In this document: piece after piece, positions 52,236 to 60,708 of the stretch
Position numbering within the stretch: position 1 is the first letter of the stretch
Layout: each line of letters starts with the position of its first letter
DNA from: an uncultured Dialister sp.
GTDB lineage: Bacteria > Bacillota_C > Negativicutes > Veillonellales > Dialisteraceae
Direction of reading: 5' to 3'
Assembly (NCBI GenBank): GCA_900557365.1
Contig: UPXR01000001.1
Location: 186,001-250,000, forward strand
DNA length: 64,000 nt
Made by a program: the position numbers and the translations under genes
The notes under the pieces: generated by a model
What the model was told of the DNA's origin: nothing
The model's input: only the letters and a program-made list of their open reading frames with translations
Databases searched by the model: none

Positions 52236-53929
52236 GCCGAAAAAGAAAAACCGTTCATCACCATTCCCGCCGTGAACAGGCGGAAGTACAAAAAGGACGC
52301 AGCACCGCTGCCTCCCTTATCCCGATTTTCTTTCTTTCCCTCCTATTCCTTCTCTGGGGTTCCTGGGCGCTTCCCGTAACAGATCCGGTGGAATCCAATT
52401 ATGCGCTTACCGCAAAGGAAATGGTTCTTTCCGGAAACTGGATGTCTCCGCAGATTTATCACACCTTCTGGTATGACAAACCCATCATGGTATACTGGCT
52501 GCTTTCGGTTTCCTACAGCCTCTTCGGCTTTACCGACCTGGCATCCCGTCTGCCTGCTGCCGTCTGCGGTGCTCTTTCGGCGGCCCTGCTGGCTTACTAT
52601 CTGTTCCGCCTTACGAAGGACAATATTATCGCCACCTGGTCCGGCATTATTCTCACGCTGTCTCTCGAATTCTGGGTCATTTCCCATGCAGTCATCACAG
52701 ACAGCATGCTTCTTCTCTTCACCATCCCCACTCTTCTTTCCGCCTACATCGGGATCACGGAAAACAGCAAAAAGCACCTGATGATTGCCTACGGCGCCGC
52801 CGCACTGGCCTGCCTTTCCAAGGGGCCGGTGGGACTCGTTCTGCCGGGCATCCTGCTTGTACTCTGGTGCCTTTCCCTAAAAAAGCCGGGACTGATCCTG
52901 CGGCTTTTCCCCTGGCAGGGCATCCTGGTTTTCCTTCTGCTCTGCCTGCCCTGGTACGCCGGCATGTATCTGATTCACGGAGAAGACTTTATCAGTCAGT
53001 TCCTGGGTCTTCACAATGTCCTCCGGGCGACCTCCTCCGAGCATCCTGAGGACAATCATTTCTACTACTATCTCCTTCTGATGCCGGCGGCGCTCCTCCC
53101 CTGGACGGGTTCCTCCGTCTGCGAAATGGTAACCGGCTGGAAAACGAAAACGAATTTTTACCGTTTCCTCATGGTCTGGTTCTGGGGTACGGTTCTGTTC
53201 TACACCCTGATGGCCACAAAATATGTGACTTATACTTACATCGCCGTCATTCCTGCGGTTATTTTTGCCGCTCTGGCTGTTCCGAAAATCCGGGAAGGAG
53301 AAAAGGGACCGTCGATTGCGCTGGCTGTTTCCTTTGTTCTCTTTGCCGCCGCTCTCACAGCAGGCACCTTCTTCCTGAAAGACGGCGACTGGTGGTTCTT
53401 CTATGCAGTCATCCTCTACGCCGTCTGGGCGCTTCTTCTCCGGTGGAAGAAAAATGCGGGAAAGCGGCTTACCATCATTGCCTCCGTATCGGCTACCCTT
53501 TTCCTCTTCACCGTCACGGAAGGCCTTCCGTCCTATCTGCTGACCCGTTCTGCCGCACCGGCTGCACCGATTCTGGCGGAAGCGCAGCCGTCGATGAATT
53601 TTTTCCGTTCCTACCCGGCCGGATATACCTTCTATACAGGAAATATCGGCACGCGGGTTGTTCCCTCTCTCAGACAGGAGGAACGCAATCCCCTGTGGAA
53701 TGAAAAATACGTCATGCCCTCCGTGCAGGATACGGAATTCCTCCGGGATGCAGAATCCGCAGAAAATCCTGTCTACCTTTTTGTATCCCGGAGCGACAGA
53801 AAGTTCTTCGATGCCTGGGACGGGAAGGACCGGTTCACGGAAGTGAAGAAAGCCGGAAACGGTACTCTCTATCAGTATGAAAAGCCGGACAGCCTGCCCG
53901 CAGCAGAGGAGGAAAATCATGACTTCTGA
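52232..53929 (+). CDS. Second ArnT-like glycosyltransferase, TTG start
   Basis: A 565-residue polytopic paralogue of the preceding protein. It starts with a basic N-terminus (about 30 residues, RKRKTVHHHSRREQ) before the first helix. The catalytic loop reads LPVTDPVESNYALTAKEM, keeping Asp and Glu but with Val for the second Asp. IHGEDFISQFLGLHNVLRATSSEH is the second loop. The start is TTG at 52232, with AAAGGAG seven bases before it, overlapping the previous stop codon (TTGA). A longer frame begins at 52151 but would lie 84 bases inside its neighbour. It overlaps the UDG gene by 11 bases. Confidence 0.85.
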   Translation: MSRKRKTVHHHSRREQAEVQKGRSTAASLIPIFFLSLLFLLWGSWALPVTDPVESNYALTAKEMVLSGNWMSPQIYHTFWYDKPIMVYWLLSVSYSLFGFTDLASRLPAAVCGALSAALLAYYLFRLTKDNIIATWSGIILTLSLEFWVISHAVITDSMLLLFTIPTLLSAYIGITENSKKHLMIAYGAAALACLSKGPVGLVLPGILLVLWCLSLKKPGLILRLFPWQGILVFLLLCLPWYAGMYLIHGEDFISQFLGLHNVLRATSSEHPEDNHFYYYLLLMPAALLPWTGSSVCEMVTGWKTKTNFYRFLMVWFWGTVLFYTLMATKYVTYTYIAVIPAVIFAALAVPKIREGEKGPSIALAVSFVLFAAALTAGTFFLKDGDWWFFYAVILYAVWALLLRWKKNAGKRLTIIASVSATLFLFTVTEGLPSYLLTRSAAPAAPILAEAQPSMNFFRSYPAGYTFYTGNIGTRVVPSLRQEERNPLWNEKYVMPSVQDTEFLRDAESAENPVYLFVSRSDRKFFDAWDGKDRFTEVKKAGNGTLYQYEKPDSLPAAEEENHDF

Positions 53930-54608
53930 CTTCATTTCATCCTTCCTTCAAAGTCTTTCCTCTTATAAAGGAACTCTTACCTTCAACCCCTGGAGAGACA
54001 GCGATCCTGCCTATGAGGTACCGGACGCCGTCTCCATTCGGACCGGACAGCTTTCGGATTATCTGTCCCGCCGGCTCGGAAAAGCAAAATACCTGCTCAT
54101 CGCCGAAGCCTGCGGCTACCAGGGCGGCCACTTTTCCGGGATTGCCATGACCTGTGAGCGCATGCTTCTCGACCTCCATCCCGCCGTAAAAAGCGCCATG
54201 ATTCTCACCGGCCCGGCACGGCGCACCAGCCGTCCCGACAGTCCTCTTCTGAAGCCGGTGCAGCAGGAGAAGGGATTCAATGAGCCTACCGACTCCGTCG
54301 TCTGGAAAGCCTGCCTCGAAGCGGGACTCTCCCCGGACGATTTCCTTCTCTGGAACATCTTCCCCTTCCATCCCTATAAAAAAGGGAATCTCCTTTCCAA
54401 CCGGACGCCCGGAGAAAAGGAGCTCGCCTGCGGTCTTGATTTTGCCCGTACCCTCTGGGAAGCCTTCGGCCGTCCCCGAATTTTTGCCATCGGCAGGAAA
54501 AGTGAGCTGACTCTCACCGACGGCGGTTTTTCTGTCACCGGGCTCCGCCATCCTGCCAACGGAGGTGCCAATATTTTCCGTGCGCAGCTGAAGGAAGCCC
54601 TTCGCTGA
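53919..54608 (+). CDS. Uracil-DNA glycosylase superfamily protein
   Basis: A 229-residue protein whose order of motifs fits the UDG superfamily. Motif A region is YLLIAEACGYQGGHFSGIAM and motif B region VTGLRHPANGGANIF, with the His-Pro common to the superfamily. WNIFPFHPYKKG, a segment between them, is typical of the lineage. It may excise uracil or another damaged base, but residues in motif A differ from characterised enzymes, so substrate is open. AGGAGG lies before ATG at 53919. It overlaps the end of the glycosyltransferase gene by 11 bases; the functional link is not obvious. Confidence 0.75.
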   Translation: MTSDFISSFLQSLSSYKGTLTFNPWRDSDPAYEVPDAVSIRTGQLSDYLSRRLGKAKYLLIAEACGYQGGHFSGIAMTCERMLLDLHPAVKSAMILTGPARRTSRPDSPLLKPVQQEKGFNEPTDSVVWKACLEAGLSPDDFLLWNIFPFHPYKKGNLLSNRTPGEKELACGLDFARTLWEAFGRPRIFAIGRKSELTLTDGGFSVTGLRHPANGGANIFRAQLKEALR

Positions 54609-54616
54609 AATCCAAT

Positions 54617-54663
54617 AAAAAGGCTGTTCTGCCGATTTGATCTCCGGCAGAACAGCCTTTTTT
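54617..54663. terminator. Bidirectional terminator between the UDG and GtrA genes
   Basis: AAAAAGGCTGTTCTGCCG (54617-54634) pairs with CGGCAGAACAGCCTTTTTT (54645-54663). Confidence 0.93.
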
Positions 54664-54672
54664 GTTTCTTTT

Positions 54673-55089
54673 CTATTTTCCCCGATTCAGGATATACCGC
54701 TTGGTGAAATAATTCCAGATCATGACCACTGCAGAGGCGATCACCTTGGCAAACATGTACCACAGCCCTGCCAGGTCGATGAAAATCCACATCACCAGCT
54801 GGTTGATGCCCAGCCCCATCAGGGAAGTGGCGATGAAGAAAAACATCTGCGCCGCCGTCTGATGCTGTGCGTGAAATACGACAGTTACGCAGAGGATATA
54901 ATTTACCACCAGCGATACCGTAAAAGCAATCGGTGCCGACAGAAGCGGATGAAGCCCGCCGAATTCCGTAAGCGTATACAGGAGAACATATTCCAGAACA
55001 AAACAGCTTCCCCCGACAGCCAGAAAACGGAATACCTCCCAGAATCGTTCTTCGGACGGGAAAAATTTCAGAATGAGGTTTTTCACCAT
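54673..55089 (-). CDS. GtrA family membrane protein
   Basis: A 138-residue, four-helix membrane protein of the GtrA family, proposed to flip polyprenyl-phosphate-linked sugars across the inner membrane. FLAVGGSCFVLEYVLLYTLTEF and the end WNYFTKRYIL are characteristic. It starts immediately after the GT2 gene in one transcript. The GT2 protein would make the lipid-linked sugar and this protein would flip it. Confidence 0.9.
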   Translation of the reverse strand: MVKNLILKFFPSEERFWEVFRFLAVGGSCFVLEYVLLYTLTEFGGLHPLLSAPIAFTVSLVVNYILCVTVVFHAQHQTAAQMFFFIATSLMGLGINQLVMWIFIDLAGLWYMFAKVIASAVVMIWNYFTKRYILNRGK

Positions 55090-55090
55090 A

Positions 55091-56035
55091 TCAATTTTCT
55101 TTCTTTAACAGCATGCGGATAATATTCATCTGGATTTCCCGATTTTTCCGGGCATTCTTTACGCTCGTATCCAGCACGAGGCCGACGCCCTCCGCCGCAA
55201 CGGCAGTCATCGTCAGGAATCCGGAGGTAATGAGTGTAGGCAGACGCGGCACCAGGCCGGTCATCACATAATTGTGCAGCACCGGAAGAAAGAAAAGCAG
55301 TGCCAGCACCAGGAAAAAGGCAGCAGCTGCCGTGAAGAAACGAAGCGGCCGGTAGTCCTTGTAAAGCATGAAAATCGTCTTCAGCACCCGGATTCCGTCT
55401 GAAAAGGTATTCAGCTTGCTCACGCTTCCTGCCGGACGGTCCCGGTACGTCACCGGTACATTCCACAGCGCCAGATTCTGATCCAGCGCATGGATGGTCA
55501 TTTCCGTCTCTATCTCAAAGCCCTTGGAGAGGACAGGAAATGATTTTACAAAAAGCGGAGAAAAAGCACGGTATCCGGTCATCACGTCCTTTACCCGCTC
55601 TCTGCCTTCTCCCCAGAACAGGTTGATAAAACGCCGGACCATTACATTTCCCGAATTATGGAAAGGCCTTTTATTTTCCGTAAAATACGTGGAGGACAGC
55701 CGGTCGCCGATCACCATATCCGCCTTGCCGGAAAGGATGATATCCGCCATTTCCCGGGCCGATTCGGCCGGATAGGTATCATCTCCGTCGGTCATGATGT
55801 AGCACCGGGCATCAATATCCCGGAACATGGAGCGGATCACATTTCCCTTGCCCTGCCGGTATTCCCGCCTGACTACGGCTCCCGCTCCGGCCGCAATTTC
55901 TCCCGTTCCGTCATCGGAATTATTGTCGTATACGTAAATGACTGCCTCAGGGAGAACCCTCCGGAAATCGGAAACCACCTTTTCAATCGTGAGTGCCTCA
56001 TTATAGCAGGGAATCAGCACTGCCACTGCATCCAT
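55091..56035 (-). CDS. GT2 family glycosyltransferase (polyprenyl-phosphate sugar synthase type)
   Basis: A 314-residue membrane-anchored glycosyltransferase family 2 enzyme. The GT-A fold has VAVLIPCYNEALTIEKVV, the DNNSDDGT nucleotide motif, and the DDTYPAE metal-binding acidic motif in MTDGDDTYPAE. Two hydrophobic segments at about 235-290 anchor it. It should transfer a sugar from a nucleotide to undecaprenyl phosphate on the cytoplasmic face. The start at 56035 has GGAGG seven bases before it. A TATAAT on the minus strand (56064-56069) probably drives it with GtrA. Confidence 0.88.
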   Translation of the reverse strand: MDAVAVLIPCYNEALTIEKVVSDFRRVLPEAVIYVYDNNSDDGTGEIAAGAGAVVRREYRQGKGNVIRSMFRDIDARCYIMTDGDDTYPAESAREMADIILSGKADMVIGDRLSSTYFTENKRPFHNSGNVMVRRFINLFWGEGRERVKDVMTGYRAFSPLFVKSFPVLSKGFEIETEMTIHALDQNLALWNVPVTYRDRPAGSVSKLNTFSDGIRVLKTIFMLYKDYRPLRFFTAAAAFFLVLALLFFLPVLHNYVMTGLVPRLPTLITSGFLTMTAVAAEGVGLVLDTSVKNARKNREIQMNIIRMLLKKEN

Positions 56036-56152
56036 TGCCCTGCCTCCTTTCTGCAACACTCCTATTATACAACACTTCTTTTTTGTCTCCTGTCAGGAAC
56101 GCTTTCTCTCCCGATCAAAATCCTGTAAAGAAACGAATGAAGCCGGACTTCA

Positions 56153-56782
56153 TTACAGTGCCTTCCATTCCCGGAGAATTTCATACACCCGGGTCAGGGG
56201 AAGACCTACCACATTATTGTAATCGCCCTCGATATGATCCGCCAGGACAGCGCCTCTCCCCTGAATTCCGTAGGCGCCGGCCTTATCCATAGGCTCGCCT
56301 GTCCCGATGTAGGCCAGAATTTCTTCCTTGTCCAGATTCCGGAAATACACCCGGGTCGTGCAGCAGTCCAGCCGTACCTGGCCGTGATAAAACAGCGCAA
56401 TGCCGGTCTTCACCTCATGAACCCGTCCGGACAGAAAAGACAGCATGGCAAACGCCTCGCCTTCATCCGCGGGCTTTCCCAGAATTTTCCCCTCCGCCGA
56501 GACCACCGTATCGGCAGAAAGGACCGGACTTTCCCCTGCATGCTTCTCCGCTGCATCCAGTCCTTTTCCGTAAGCATTGAAAACGGTCACAAAATCGGGG
56601 CCGGAAAAGCGGGACAGTTCTTTCTGCCCGGCTTCCGGCAGCAGAGACATCCTTCCCCTGCCTTCCTCCGGCGTATGGATTTCTGAAAAGTTCCCCTTGC
56701 ACAGAACAGGCTCCCATCCCATCTGCCCGATGAGATCCCTCCTCCTCGGCGAAGAAGAAGCCAGAATGATTGATACCATCAT
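56153..56782 (-). CDS. maf: Maf family nucleoside triphosphate pyrophosphatase
   Basis: A 209-residue Maf/YhdE-type house-cleaning pyrophosphatase that removes non-canonical or excess nucleotides and is linked to septum control. The start SIILASSSPRRRDLIGQMG is diagnostic, with VLSADTVVSAEGKILGKPADEGEAF and KAGAYGIQGRGAVLADHIEGDYNNVVGLPL. Two adjacent ATG codons exist; the second (56779) has slightly better ribosome-site spacing. A minimal hairpin overlaps the stop codon. It is upstream of the GT2-GtrA pair and downstream of glmM. Confidence 0.93.
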   Translation of the reverse strand: MMVSIILASSSPRRRDLIGQMGWEPVLCKGNFSEIHTPEEGRGRMSLLPEAGQKELSRFSGPDFVTVFNAYGKGLDAAEKHAGESPVLSADTVVSAEGKILGKPADEGEAFAMLSFLSGRVHEVKTGIALFYHGQVRLDCCTTRVYFRNLDKEEILAYIGTGEPMDKAGAYGIQGRGAVLADHIEGDYNNVVGLPLTRVYEILREWKAL

Positions 56783-56798
56783 TTATCCTTTCAAAACG

Positions 56799-56845
56799 AA
56801 ACCGCCGCACGGGACATATTGCTCCCGCCCGACGGCTTCTTTTTC
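56799..56845 (-). terminator. Terminator of glmM
   Basis: AACCGCCGCACGGGA pairs with TCCCGCCCGACGGCTT with a few mismatches, just past the glmM stop codon. Confidence 0.6.
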
Positions 56846-56855
56846 CGTATTTGAC

Positions 56856-58205
56856 TCAGTTATTTTCCACGCCCAGCTCGTGTTCCACCACAGATGCAAT
56901 ATCATCAATGATCTGTTCCAGCTGTGCCAGTTCTTTGCCCTCGCCCATGACGCGGATCAGCGGTTCCGTACCGGATGCACGGACCAGGATGCGCCCGTCA
57001 CTGCCGAGTTCTTCCTCTCCTGCACGGATGGCATCGCAGATCAGCTCATTCTTTTCCCAGCCGTTCTTGCTGTAAACCTCTACATTCTTCAGAATCTGCG
57101 GATAGGTTGTCATCAGTGCATTCAGCTCGGACATCTTCTTTCCGGATTCCTTCAGAACCTTCAGCGTCTGCACCGCTGTTATGAGGCCGTCGCCGGTGGT
57201 ATTGAATTCAGAGAAAATGATATGGCCTGACTGTTCGCCCCCGATGGAATAATCATGCTTCAGCATTTCTTCCAGTACATAACGGTCGCCTACCTGTGTG
57301 GAAACGGTTTTCAGTCCGTTTGCAGCCAGCGCCTTGCCGAAGCCAAGATTGCTCATCACCGTACCGACGACCATATCATCGTGCAGACGGCCTTCCTTTT
57401 TCATCTGCAGCGCATTCAGCAGCATCAGGTGATCCCCATCCAGAACGTTTCCCTTTTCATCCACAAAGAGACACCGGTCTGCATCGCCGTCATTGGCAAT
57501 GCCGCAGTCTGCACCGGCCTCCAGAACCTTCTTCTGCAGGTTTTCCATATGGGTGGAGCCGCAGCCGTTATTGATATTTACTCCGTTCGGTTCCCGGAAA
57601 GTGGCAATGACCTCTGCGCCCAGTTCCTCCAGAATCCCCGGCAGGAAATCACTGGCTGCTCCGTTGGCGGAATCCGTAACGATTTTCAGCCCGGACAGAT
57701 CGACGGAAACGGTGGATTTTACATAATCCTTATATTCCTGCGCCAGTTCAGACCGATGGGCAATCACACCGATCTTATCCCCTGTCGGACGGGCAATTTC
57801 TTCATCGTGGCGAAGAATATTTTCGATTTCTTCTTCCGTCTTATCCGGCAGCTTATAACCATTCCTGTCAAAGAATTTGATTCCGTTGTCCGGGAAGGGA
57901 TTGTGGGATGCGGAAATAACGATACCTGCATCATAGCCTTTTTTCTTTGTAAGGTATGCCACACCGGGAGTGGGAATGACTCCGGCCAGATCCACATCGA
58001 CACCGGAAGCACAGAGACCGGCGGAAAGAGCAGCGGTCAGCATGGAGCCGGAGATACGGGTATCCATTCCGATGAGGAAACGATGTTTCCCCGCAGATTT
58101 GCAGAAATACGCACCTGCTGCCCGGCCCAGCTGATAAGCGAGCTCCGGCATCAGTGTGGAATTGACCAATCCCCGGACCCCGTCCGTGCCAAATAATGTA
58201 ACCAT
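56856..58205 (-). CDS. glmM: Phosphoglucosamine mutase GlmM
   Basis: A 449-residue enzyme that makes glucosamine-1-phosphate for peptidoglycan and LPS. LFGTDGVRGLVN, the phosphoserine loop ISASHNPFPDNGIKFF (Ser100), metal motif NDGDADRCLF, and RASGTEPLIRVMGEG are diagnostic of GlmM. AGGGAGG precedes ATG. It follows cdaR but after a terminator and its own promoter, so it is a separate transcript in the usual cda-glmM locus. Confidence 0.96.
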   Translation of the reverse strand: MVTLFGTDGVRGLVNSTLMPELAYQLGRAAGAYFCKSAGKHRFLIGMDTRISGSMLTAALSAGLCASGVDVDLAGVIPTPGVAYLTKKKGYDAGIVISASHNPFPDNGIKFFDRNGYKLPDKTEEEIENILRHDEEIARPTGDKIGVIAHRSELAQEYKDYVKSTVSVDLSGLKIVTDSANGAASDFLPGILEELGAEVIATFREPNGVNINNGCGSTHMENLQKKVLEAGADCGIANDGDADRCLFVDEKGNVLDGDHLMLLNALQMKKEGRLHDDMVVGTVMSNLGFGKALAANGLKTVSTQVGDRYVLEEMLKHDYSIGGEQSGHIIFSEFNTTGDGLITAVQTLKVLKESGKKMSELNALMTTYPQILKNVEVYSKNGWEKNELICDAIRAGEEELGSDGRILVRASGTEPLIRVMGEGKELAQLEQIIDDIASVVEHELGVENN

Positions 58206-58240
58206 ATGATTTCCTCCCTATAACTAATCATGACTGATAA

Positions 58241-58269
58241 ATCATACCGCTATTGTCTGTTTTAAGCAA
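58241..58269 (-). promoter_or_regulatory. Promoter of glmM
   Basis: Minus strand TTGCTT (58264-58269), 17-base spacer, TATGAT (58241-58246), about 36 bases before the ATG. Confidence 0.55.
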
Positions 58270-58340
58270 GAGCAGCCGCGCTTTCCCGGGAAAAGAGCCG
58301 GGAAAATGCCCTTTCTGCCGGACTTTCGTCCCTTTGAAAA

Positions 58341-58364
58341 GAAAAGGTGCCCGAACCGGCACCC
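58341..58364 (-). terminator. Terminator after cdaR
   Basis: GGTGCC (58346-58351) pairs with GGCACC (58358-58363), then TTTTC on the minus strand. It separates cdaR from glmM. Confidence 0.65.
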
Positions 58365-58373
58365 CTCCTTTCT

Positions 58374-59294
58374 TTAACTCCTGATGATTTCCGCTTCCAC
58401 CGATGCCGTTTCCGGAATAACCGTCCCGTCCTGCGGCTTTGGAATGGGAACCGTTCTGCTGACTGTCTCCTCTGCATCGGTCACATCAATGGCGTCCAGA
58501 ACGATTTCCTTATGCGTGTCGAAATAACTCACCGGCCCGTTCACTGTCACTACCAGCGGATTCACGGTAACCTTTCCCACCCTGTATCCCTGGGCGGGTT
58601 CCCCCTTGGTTTCCGCCCGGACCGGCAGGTTTCCCATCTTCATCTGTTCCTTCATATTCACTTCTACCTTGACCTGACTCGGCATGACATCAATGCCCGT
58701 GACCGTATTTCCTTCCGCATCCAGGACATTTACGCTGTCAAATTCCTTAAAGCTCTTGTCCTTTCCGGACACATTGACGGACACTACCGCCCGGTCCGCC
58801 TGGTCAACGCTTGTGGAGCTTCCTGCAATGGTAATCATATCCGGATTGATCTGCTTCTTCTCCGCACTGAAATTCAGATCCGGCGTACCGATGAATTCCA
58901 CCGTCACAGGCAGGCTCTTCACGGCATAATTATCCAGTTTCAGATTGAAATACTGAGGCGATACGGAAACGACCTGTTCATTGCCCGGTACGGAGACATA
59001 GATCTGCGTATTGGGGTAATCCCCGGCAGTCAGCCCCTCCATATTGACATAGGCCTTGATGCTGTCCGTCCGTATATAAATCATGTCGCTGCGGGCCATG
59101 CGCACCTTCACCCTGACACTGCTCGGCACATTCATAGCGACCAGGGACCGGTCCAGATTTCTCTTTTCCACCGGAACGGTGTATGTATTTTCCACGATCG
59201 GGTTCTGCTCATTCATAACATAGACCCAGAAGCAGCATGCCGCAATCAGGCAAAGAAGCTTTGGCAGCCACCATTCTACTCTTGTGTACTTCAT
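58374..59294 (-). CDS. cdaR: YbbR-like domain protein CdaR
   Basis: A 306-residue, single-helix-anchored protein with about four YbbR repeats outside the membrane. The anchor is WWLPKLLCLIAACCFWVYVMN. In Firmicutes CdaR modulates the diadenylate cyclase CdaA. The start ATG at 59294 overlaps the cdaA stop codon (ATGA), so the two are coupled; GGAG lies nine bases before it. Confidence 0.9.
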   Translation of the reverse strand: MKYTRVEWWLPKLLCLIAACCFWVYVMNEQNPIVENTYTVPVEKRNLDRSLVAMNVPSSVRVKVRMARSDMIYIRTDSIKAYVNMEGLTAGDYPNTQIYVSVPGNEQVVSVSPQYFNLKLDNYAVKSLPVTVEFIGTPDLNFSAEKKQINPDMITIAGSSTSVDQADRAVVSVNVSGKDKSFKEFDSVNVLDAEGNTVTGIDVMPSQVKVEVNMKEQMKMGNLPVRAETKGEPAQGYRVGKVTVNPLVVTVNGPVSYFDTHKEIVLDAIDVTDAEETVSRTVPIPKPQDGTVIPETASVEAEIIRS

Positions 59295-60112
59295 TTCAGG
59301 GGGCTCCATTTCTGCAGTACATCACTGACACCCTTCGGCTTGTTCTGCGCCATATAATTCCGGAGGACATTTTTCAAAGATTCCGCATCCTGGCCGCGGT
59401 AAATATGACCGCCGTAGGCATAGGAAATAATACCGGTTTCCTCACTGACAACCACAACGATGCAGTCCGCCTGCTCGGAAAGACCGATAGCCGCCCTGTG
59501 ACGGGTCCCGAGCTCGGAGGACAGTCCGTGATCCCGTGTCAGAGGCAGGAGGCATCCGGCTGCCATGACCCGGTTTTCCCGGATAATTACAGCACCGTCA
59601 TGAAGCGGTGTATTCACAATGAAAATATTTCCCAGAAGCTCCTTCGATACCAGCCCTTCGATGCGAATGCCCGTATCAATCCAGTCATCCAGTCCGACAG
59701 TCCTTTCAAATACGATAAGGGCCCCGATCTTGTTGGCGCTCATGGTCATGGCCGCATCTGCCACATCGTTGATGACATGATCCCATTCCACGGCATTCAT
59801 CATCCGGGATGACACATAGAACTTTCCCCGGCCGATTTGCTCCAGCACCCGGCGGAGCTCCGGCTGGAATACTACCGGCAGCGCCACAATCAGCACCGTC
59901 ATCAGTTTATCCAGGATCCAGCTGACCACGTGAAGCTGCAGCCATCCGGAAATCACTGTCAGGATCCCCAGAAAAATCAACCCCTTCAAAAGGGCGGTTG
60001 CTCTTGTGTCGCGGATCAGAATGTATATGCGGTATAAGAAAAAGGCCACGACCAGGATGTCCAGTACATCCCACAGTCTCATGGTCATAAAAAGTCCCTG
60101 TATCTGACTCAT
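59291..60112 (-). CDS. cdaA: Diadenylate cyclase CdaA (DacA)
   Basis: A 273-residue membrane enzyme that makes c-di-AMP from two ATP, which controls potassium, osmotic balance and wall growth. Three N-terminal helices (about 15-80) precede the DisA_N/DAC domain. Catalytic motifs are PLHDGAVII (Asp-Gly-Ala 172-174) and LGTRHRAAIG (Arg-His-Arg 204-206). AGGAG stands 11 bases before ATG, somewhat far. First gene of the cdaA-cdaR unit. Confidence 0.96.
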   Translation of the reverse strand: MSQIQGLFMTMRLWDVLDILVVAFFLYRIYILIRDTRATALLKGLIFLGILTVISGWLQLHVVSWILDKLMTVLIVALPVVFQPELRRVLEQIGRGKFYVSSRMMNAVEWDHVINDVADAAMTMSANKIGALIVFERTVGLDDWIDTGIRIEGLVSKELLGNIFIVNTPLHDGAVIIRENRVMAAGCLLPLTRDHGLSSELGTRHRAAIGLSEQADCIVVVVSEETGIISYAYGGHIYRGQDAESLKNVLRNYMAQNKPKGVSDVLQKWSPLK

Positions 60113-60346
60113 CTGTTTATTAGCTCCTTATCAATTGGAGGCCGGAAAAATACGCCGCCCCTGATGATCTGTCATTCATAACAAGAAACTGCTGTGCACA
60201 GTTTTCTATGATTCTATATTTCTGTTCTTTTATTTTAACATGAAGCACGCCGTTGTGAAACCGCCGGGAAGGGAAGAATCCCTCTGCTTTCCTCCGCCCG
60301 GAGTGACTGCCGCATTCCCGGTTCCGCCGCATTCTTCCGCCCATAC

Positions 60347-60385
60347 AAAAAAAGCAATGAAAGACCGAAGTCTCCATTGCTTTCT
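60347..60385 (-). terminator. Terminator of the lysR-small membrane protein unit
   Basis: AAAGCAATGAAAGAC pairs with GTCTCCATTGCTTT (one or two mismatches), with T run on the minus strand. Confidence 0.82.
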
Positions 60386-60397
60386 TCTTCCGGAATG

Positions 60398-60700
60398 TCA
60401 TTCTCCGTCTTCGTACCGGTCCCACTCCAGCTGACTCAGACGGAATCCCTGGTCGCTGCTGTGTTTCATCAGGTGATAAATATCCCGGTACTGCTCCTTG
60501 TTTTCCTCCAGAGCCTGCTCTGCTTCCCACCGGATATCATTCAGCTGATCATCATAGCGGGAGGCTTCAATATTCATCATCCGCTCCTGCAGATCGGTGA
60601 TCAGTACCTGCTGATAAATGCAGAACCCTGTCAGGGCAAGGATCACCAGACAGAGCGCCCTGTTTTCCTTCACCGGACTTGCTTTCCAAAAGGCTCTCAC
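60398..60700 (-). CDS. Small single-helix membrane protein downstream of lysR
   Basis: I do not recognise a family. The 100 residues have one hydrophobic helix (ALCLVILALTGFCIYQQVLI, about 16-35), followed by a charged, alpha-helical, probably coiled-coil tail rich in Glu and Arg (LQERMMNIEASRYDDQLNDI). The start is GTG at 60700 with GAGG five bases before it. It begins eight bases after the lysR stop codon and ends before a terminator, so it appears co-transcribed with the regulator. Whether it takes part in regulation is open. Confidence 0.65.
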   Translation of the reverse strand: MRAFWKASPVKENRALCLVILALTGFCIYQQVLITDLQERMMNIEASRYDDQLNDIRWEAEQALEENKEQYRDIYHLMKHSSDQGFRLSQLEWDRYEDGE

Positions 60701-60708
60701 AGCATCCT

